A DNA stretch of 10,317 bases from Candidatus Zophobacter franzmannii (lineage in GTDB: Bacteria; Cloacimonadota; Cloacimonadia; Cloacimonadales; JAFGVF01), in assembly GCA_030765245.1 (NCBI GenBank), contig JAVCCX010000406.1, forward strand, positions 1 to 10,317, in the 5' to 3' direction. The notes beneath the pieces are model-generated. The model was given only the letters and a program-made list of their open reading frames with translations. It was not told the DNA's origin and did not search any database. The position numbers were made by a program, and so were the translations under genes. This document shows positions 6,316 through 10,317 of the stretch, piece after piece. How positions within the stretch are numbered: position 1 is the first letter of the stretch; each line of letters opens with the position of its first letter.

Positions 6316-9186
6316 CTATTGAATAATCAAATATGGTCTCTTAACCCCTGCTCGAATCTGAGTAGCAGGTGAAATATAGCCATGTTGACCTGTCGCTTTA
6401 ATAAGTAACTCTTTAATGCCTTCTCGCATCTCAAACTTTCCAAAGCCTTCGGTAATAATAAAGCCAAAACCTATCTTCTCGCTACCAGTTAGGGCAACTC
6501 CAATCTCATAATGGTAGAAATCTATCCACTCACGATTATCGATAGATGGAGCAATAAGACCTGCAACTTTCTGAGTAGCACAATGGGTAAGAATGGACTT
6601 GTTCACTGACTCCATGCAGACGACTATCTTATCTTGAATGTTACCCCCTTTCAGCTCATTAGCATTCTTGAATACTACAATGTTACCACTTCCTTCCTGT
6701 CCAAAGCCTATCATTCCATCAAGTTCAACACCTTTACACTTGATTGTTGCTGTTCTCTTATCCTCAATAGCAATAACTTCCCCATTCACATGTGCATAGA
6801 GTTCATGTGGCTCTTTATTATAGTGGATAGTCATCGTACCATTGGTAGTGTTGATATCTGTAACGAAACCTGTGGCAGGTGTCCTTACATAATTTATTAT
6901 CTGTTTTGTAACACGCTTTGCAATAATCTCGTGCCCATAGGCAAGGTCACCAACTCTTTTGGTTATGTATCCTCTTATCTGCCCGGGTTTAAGCCCTAAT
7001 TTAGCAGCAACATTGATAACCAATGGCTTGAAAGCATGATCCAGCTTCTCTCTAATCAAGATAATTCCAGACAGATAATTAACTTGTTCTACAATACCCG
7101 AAGTAGGTGAATCATAGTAGTAAAGTGCTTTTGAAATCCCCATCATTGAAGGCTCAACATGCTTGAATAGACGCTGATTATACTTAATCTCCTGACCATC
7201 CTCACAGAGAATACCTGCTTTCATCTTCTCAGGAGTAAACTCTGCACCCATAACTTTATTAATTGGTGCTAACATCAATTTAGGTGGCTCATGTTTATTG
7301 AGACCTACAAGTGTTTTCGGTTCCACAGTGTCACCGATTGTTACTTCAATATCACCATCATAAGGTAGGGATTTCTCAATCTCAATTTCACGTTGTTCAA
7401 AGTTCTGTGTATAATGTGAGACAAAATGCTCATTTTGAGTTGGTAGTTTAAAATCTGTTTTATATAGGTTCATTGCCTTATTGTATAACTCATAAGGCAC
7501 GAAATTATCAGCATAACTATTCACAACAATTGGTAGGTCCGTATTGAATGTAAAGGTAGTCTCTGCTTCCTGCAGAAATACTCCCTTCTCTAACTCAATC
7601 TTGACTTCAGAATCTTTAGTAATATCTATGAAGTTATAATTCTCACTATAGATCTCAGTTTTATTACCATCTATTGTGATAGTCATTAATAAGTATGGTT
7701 TTCTTTTCTTCTTAAACTTAGGGCTCAGACTCAATCCCAGGCGTTCTGTGCACACAGTATTAAGTAGTTCATCTGCAGCCTTTTCTCTGATATTACTTAA
7801 CTTACCCAAATGAGGTGAGATGAAGTGTTTATCTCTCCAAATCTCAGTCATTCCAAGAGGTTTAAACCCGTGTACAATCACATGTAGAGCCTGTAACTTT
7901 GAAGGAGCATGCGAAATTACACCACCGGCTCCGATAACAACATCAAGACCTGCAAGATTAAACTTCATTCCGCTGATAACTTTCTCAGTATAGACATGTT
8001 CATAGAACGGATCACGAGCAGCATTCTTCACTTGAGCAAATTGATTCCACTTTACTTCATAGAAATGCATCTCCATATGTTGCTTAAACGAGATATTTAT
8101 AGCCTCTATTGCGCAAGCTTGCTCAATCATGACAAATACCTCATCCTTAGGTACAAACTGCGGATAAAGCATCTTATTGCTTATATAGTTCGCAATATAG
8201 CTTTCAGAAATGTTCTTAGGCAACCATCTCTTGATTCCTTGAACTCCGACTTCAGAGAGCACATTTGATATACTATAGCTCATCCCGGAGTTAGCTCGAA
8301 CTGTCCTGTGGCTCACCCCACTCAAATATGAGAAGATATCTGTAGTAGCTCCACCGATATCAACTGTCATGAGATTAAGATTCTTCTCACCACTGAGTAT
8401 CTCCATTGCTACCAACACAGCTCGTGGAGTTGGAACAATCGTATCATCAACAATCTTCTTAATCTCAGAATAACCCGGGGCTTGTTCCATCACATTTTCC
8501 ATAAAGAGTTCATGCACTTTATCCTGAGCAGGTTTTAGGTTCTCTGTTTCAATGTTCGGCTTTATGTTATCTACAATATGAAGGTCAAACTTATCTTTGA
8601 ATATTCCCGTAATTGCTTCTCTTATGCTTTTATTACCGGCATATACAAGCGGGATTTTAGCTTTACCAAACTTAGGTTTTGGATGAGCGAGACTTAAAAT
8701 CTCTGACAGTCGTATTATACCTGTAATTGCACCACCATCATATCCCCCGGAGAAGAGGATTATATCAGGATGAACACCTTGAATAATCTCCATCTGCTCA
8801 AGTACTGAGCGTTTATCATCAATAGCAATGGTCTCAAGGATAACTCCACCTGCACCAAGGGCTGTCTTTTCTGCCTTAGCTGCTGACTCTACTTTAGTGA
8901 GTCCAACAACAAGGATTTGGAGTCCACCTCCGGCACTACTGGTAGTTAGGTATTTAATCTCATCTAAAAACTCTAATTTATCTTCATTCTTTAATAGCTT
9001 TTCACCGGTCTCTGTTTCCAATCCCTTTATTGCTTTGAGAATTCCAAATTTTACATCTTCAAAAGGCTTTTCAACTGTTGTGGGAGAGTTTGCCAAACCG
9101 ACAAGTTTTGCATGATTGTCATCTATATCGACCAATATTGCTTTTGTAGTAGTACTACCAACATCGGTTATAATAATTCGTTCCAT
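6316..9186 (-). CDS. GlmL/MutL-like (glutamate mutase accessory) ASKHA ATPase with long C-terminal extension
   Basis: A 956-residue protein. The N-terminal part (~1-490) matches the GlmL/MutL family of glutamate mutase operons, an ASKHA ATPase related to reactivating factors for adenosylcobalamin enzymes. Visible are the phosphate-1 loop DVGSTTTK (8-15), SSAGGGLQ (83-90), FSGGYDGG (145-152), VPTPRAVLVAMEIL (251-264), the second phosphate loop TVDIGGATTDIFS (274-286) and an adenosine-type motif VIGAGGVISHA (417-427). GlmL proteins usually end near 460 residues. Here ~460 more follow, with GDIEVTIGDTVEPKTLVGLN (611-630), SGIVEQV (696-702), GFVTDINTTNGTMTI, HVNGEVIAIEDKRTATI, IGFGQEGSGNIVVF (826-839), ITEGFGKF (911-918) and TQIRAGVKRPYLII (942-955). 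Function of that half is unknown; segments look like barrel-sandwich (biotinyl/lipoyl-like) strands, which is inference. No mutase gene is in the window, so the client is unknown. Not the DNA-repair MutL. ATG start with AGGAGG 5 nt upstream. First gene of the operon. Confidence 0.82.
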   Translation of the reverse strand: MERIIITDVGSTTTKAILVDIDDNHAKLVGLANSPTTVEKPFEDVKFGILKAIKGLETETGEKLLKNEDKLEFLDEIKYLTTSSAGGGLQILVVGLTKVESAAKAEKTALGAGGVILETIAIDDKRSVLEQMEIIQGVHPDIILFSGGYDGGAITGIIRLSEILSLAHPKPKFGKAKIPLVYAGNKSIREAITGIFKDKFDLHIVDNIKPNIETENLKPAQDKVHELFMENVMEQAPGYSEIKKIVDDTIVPTPRAVLVAMEILSGEKNLNLMTVDIGGATTDIFSYLSGVSHRTVRANSGMSYSISNVLSEVGVQGIKRWLPKNISESYIANYISNKMLYPQFVPKDEVFVMIEQACAIEAINISFKQHMEMHFYEVKWNQFAQVKNAARDPFYEHVYTEKVISGMKFNLAGLDVVIGAGGVISHAPSKLQALHVIVHGFKPLGMTEIWRDKHFISPHLGKLSNIREKAADELLNTVCTERLGLSLSPKFKKKRKPYLLMTITIDGNKTEIYSENYNFIDITKDSEVKIELEKGVFLQEAETTFTFNTDLPIVVNSYADNFVPYELYNKAMNLYKTDFKLPTQNEHFVSHYTQNFEQREIEIEKSLPYDGDIEVTIGDTVEPKTLVGLNKHEPPKLMLAPINKVMGAEFTPEKMKAGILCEDGQEIKYNQRLFKHVEPSMMGISKALYYYDSPTSGIVEQVNYLSGIILIREKLDHAFKPLVINVAAKLGLKPGQIRGYITKRVGDLAYGHEIIAKRVTKQIINYVRTPATGFVTDINTTNGTMTIHYNKEPHELYAHVNGEVIAIEDKRTATIKCKGVELDGMIGFGQEGSGNIVVFKNANELKGGNIQDKIVVCMESVNKSILTHCATQKVAGLIAPSIDNREWIDFYHYEIGVALTGSEKIGFGFIITEGFGKFEMREGIKELLIKATGQHGYISPATQIRAGVKRPYLIIQ

Positions 9187-9191
9187 TATAT

Positions 9192-9197
9192 CCTCCT
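9192..9197 (-). promoter_or_regulatory. Ribosome binding site of the GlmL-like gene
   Basis: A perfect AGGAGG on the minus strand, 5 nt before the ATG at 9186, fixes the start and suggests strong initiation for the first gene of the operon. Confidence 0.9.
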
Positions 9198-9223
9198 AAG
9201 AGCTACCATTACTGGTTATTTAA

Positions 9224-9254
9224 TTTATATCTTTCACAGGGATTGAAGTGTCAA
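9224..9254 (-). promoter_or_regulatory. Candidate sigma-70-type promoter of the four-gene operon
   Basis: On the minus strand a consensus -35 TTGACA (9254-9249) is followed after 19 nt by TATAAA (9229-9224). The spacer is 2 nt longer than ideal. Transcription would start near 9217, leaving a leader of about 30 nt containing the AGGAGG. It is the best promoter match in the intergenic region; a diverged sigma preference in this phylum could change the reading. Confidence 0.55.
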
Positions 9255-9265
9255 GAGAATATCCT

Positions 9266-9285
9266 CTTAATGATATTAAGATATC
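9266..9285. promoter_or_regulatory. Overlapping palindromes, possible operator
   Basis: CTTAAT-gat-ATTAAG (9266-9280) is a perfect 6-bp inverted repeat, and GATAT-taag-ATATC (9272-9285) overlaps it. The site lies just upstream of the candidate -35 of the minus-strand operon and between the two divergent genes, so a dimeric regulator could act on either. AT-rich palindromes also arise by chance. Confidence 0.35.
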
Positions 9286-9317
9286 AAGAATTAAGTAGTG
9301 CGTTGATGGTCCATTAT

Positions 9318-9345
9318 TTGCATTAATGTAAAATATCACTATTAT
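9318..9345 (+). promoter_or_regulatory. Weak candidate promoter for trxB
   Basis: TTGCAT (9318-9323) and TATTAT (9340-9345) are separated by 16 nt. Only the -10 is close to consensus. The leader would be roughly 70 nt and contains an inverted repeat CTCAAC / GTTGAG (9363-9368 and 9380-9385, 11-nt loop). Another TTGAGA at 9381 is too close to the ribosome binding site to be a good -35. Confidence 0.25.
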
Positions 9346-9424
9346 TTCCTTGTAATAATTAACTCAACACTGATGTTTGGTTGAGAATGAAATTTAAGAG
9401 ATAAATAAAAATTGTGGAGGCGAA

Positions 9425-10317
9425 ATGAATTACGATGTAATAATCATTGGCGCAGGACCAGCAGGACTATCTGCTGCGGTATATGCAGCTCGTGGAGAAA
9501 TGAAAACAGTTGTCTTCGATATGGGCATCGAAGGTGGTCAAATGAACCTTACAGATGAAATTGAAAATTATCCCGGATTTGAAAATGTAGTAACAGGCTA
9601 CGAAATGGGAATGAAAATGAAAGCTCAAGCTGAGAAGTTTGGGACTGAGTTTAAGTATGAAGAGATTAAAGCTGTTTCTCTTGATGGGTATTGTAAAGTT
9701 GTTGAAACCGATACTGCTACTTATAGAGCAAGAGCTCTCATTATTGCAACCGGTGCTTCTCCTCGCAGACTTAATATCCCGGGTGAAGAGAGACTTACAG
9801 GTCGTGGTGTATCATATTGTGCTGTTTGTGATGGTGCTCTTTATCGTGGCAAGACTGTTGCTGTAATCGGGGGTGGTGATTCTGCTGTCGAAGAGGCTAT
9901 CTTCATGACCAAATTTGCCAAGAAAGTATATCTAATTCACAGACGCGATGAGCTGAGAGCTGAGAAAGTTATTCAGAACTGTGCTTTTGCTAATGATAAG
10001 ATTGAATTTATTTGGAATACTGTTCCGAATGAGATTGAAGGTGACCCCGTTGTTCAAAACATTAAGCTTTTCAATAGAGTAGAAGATAAGCACTCTAACC
10101 TTGCTGTTGATGGCGTGTTCATCTATGTTGGTATACTTCCAAACAATAAGCTTTTTGAATCCAGAATTGAACTCGATGACGCCGGGTTTGTTATTACTAA
10201 TGAACTGATGCAGACTAAGCTCCCCGGTGTATATGTTGCCGGTGACTTAAGACAGAAACCTCTTAGACAGGTTATCACTGCTGCCTCTGATGGTGCTATA
10301 GCCGGTTGGTCTGCAGA
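9425..10317 (+). CDS. trxB: Thioredoxin reductase (3' end outside window)
   Basis: The first 297 residues of a low-molecular-weight flavoprotein that reduces thioredoxin with NADPH. Visible are the FAD loop GAGPAG (9-14), EIENYPGF (46-52 region), the ATG motif (108-110), the redox-active CAVC with Cys132 and Cys135 followed by DG, the second nucleotide loop GGGDSAVEEA (149-158), HRRDELRA (172-179) with the arginines used for NADPH preference, and the C-terminal FAD motif VAGDLRQKPLRQVITAASDGAIA (271-293). Bacterial TrxB is usually about 305-320 residues, so only a short tail is missing. It starts at ATG 9425 with GGAGG 4 nt upstream. Cytosolic. It is divergent from the GlmL-like operon, with a 238-nt shared intergenic region. 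CxxC places it with thioredoxin reductases rather than the ferredoxin-NADP reductase-type homologues that lack it. Confidence 0.95.
   Translation, partial: MNYDVIIIGAGPAGLSAAVYAARGEMKTVVFDMGIEGGQMNLTDEIENYPGFENVVTGYEMGMKMKAQAEKFGTEFKYEEIKAVSLDGYCKVVETDTATYRARALIIATGASPRRLNIPGEERLTGRGVSYCAVCDGALYRGKTVAVIGGGDSAVEEAIFMTKFAKKVYLIHRRDELRAEKVIQNCAFANDKIEFIWNTVPNEIEGDPVVQNIKLFNRVEDKHSNLAVDGVFIYVGILPNNKLFESRIELDDAGFVITNELMQTKLPGVYVAGDLRQKPLRQVITAASDGAIAGWSA

Noticed and set aside
6634..9115. Plus-strand open frames opposite the GlmL-like gene
   Set aside because: They lie opposite a gene with clear family motifs and show no recognisable protein features.
6316..9186. Reading 'MutL' as the DNA mismatch repair protein
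   Set aside because: There is no GHKL ATPase motif set; the phosphate loops are of the ASKHA type and match the glutamate mutase accessory family that shares the name.
3178..9186. A defence system built from the EEP nuclease and the ATPase
   Set aside because: The EEP protein is a generic intracellular phosphodiesterase type, the ATPase is of the mutase-accessory family, and the partners (secreted CBM9, deaminase) do not fit any known defence layout; there is no sign of recent transfer.
1..10317. CRISPR arrays, tRNA/rRNA genes, insertion sequences or phage genes
   Set aside because: No regularly spaced short repeats, no tRNA-like cloverleaf arms or rRNA-like stretches, and no transposase or integrase motifs were found on either strand by eye.

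Overview
The window is ordinary bacterial chromosome, fairly AT-rich and gene-dense, with no mobile element, CRISPR array or RNA gene that I can see. The first gene is a large secreted mosaic protein whose C-terminus has the form NGNYPNPFNPET...GVYFYKMQSG...KKMILMK (FlgD-Ig-like / type A sorting domain). This style of protein, with choice-of-anchor and FN3 modules, is typical of the FCB group. Together with the other genes it makes me think of Cloacimonadota (Candidatus Cloacimonas relatives); that assignment is inference from style, not from a marker gene.

Layout: (1) positions 1-2924, plus strand, the 3' part of a giant extracellular protein that enters the window from the left, followed by a textbook intrinsic terminator. 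(2) 2925-3177, a convergent intergenic region with several small hairpins and a second terminator serving the minus strand. (3) 3178-9186, four closely packed minus-strand genes that look like one operon. In transcription order they are a 956-residue GlmL/MutL-like ASKHA ATPase with a long C-terminal extension, an endonuclease/exonuclease/phosphatase-fold protein, a secreted CBM9-like protein, and an MTA/SAH-type nucleoside deaminase. Gaps are 3 nt, 22 nt and a 1-nt overlap. A candidate promoter (TTGACA / TATAAA) lies upstream and a terminator lies directly downstream. (4) 9187-9424, a divergent intergenic region with two overlapping palindromes. (5) 9425 to the window end, plus strand, thioredoxin reductase (trxB), cut off at the right edge.

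How the genes work together is only partly clear. The deaminase belongs to nucleoside/SAM by-product salvage and TrxB to thiol redox. GlmL-type ATPases are known from operons of adenosylcobalamin-dependent glutamate mutase and related aminomutases, but no mutase subunit lies in this window. The most interesting object is this orphan GlmL-like protein. It is about twice the usual length, and its C-terminal half (about residues 495-956) has conserved-looking glycine-rich motifs and possible barrel-sandwich-like segments but no function I can assign.
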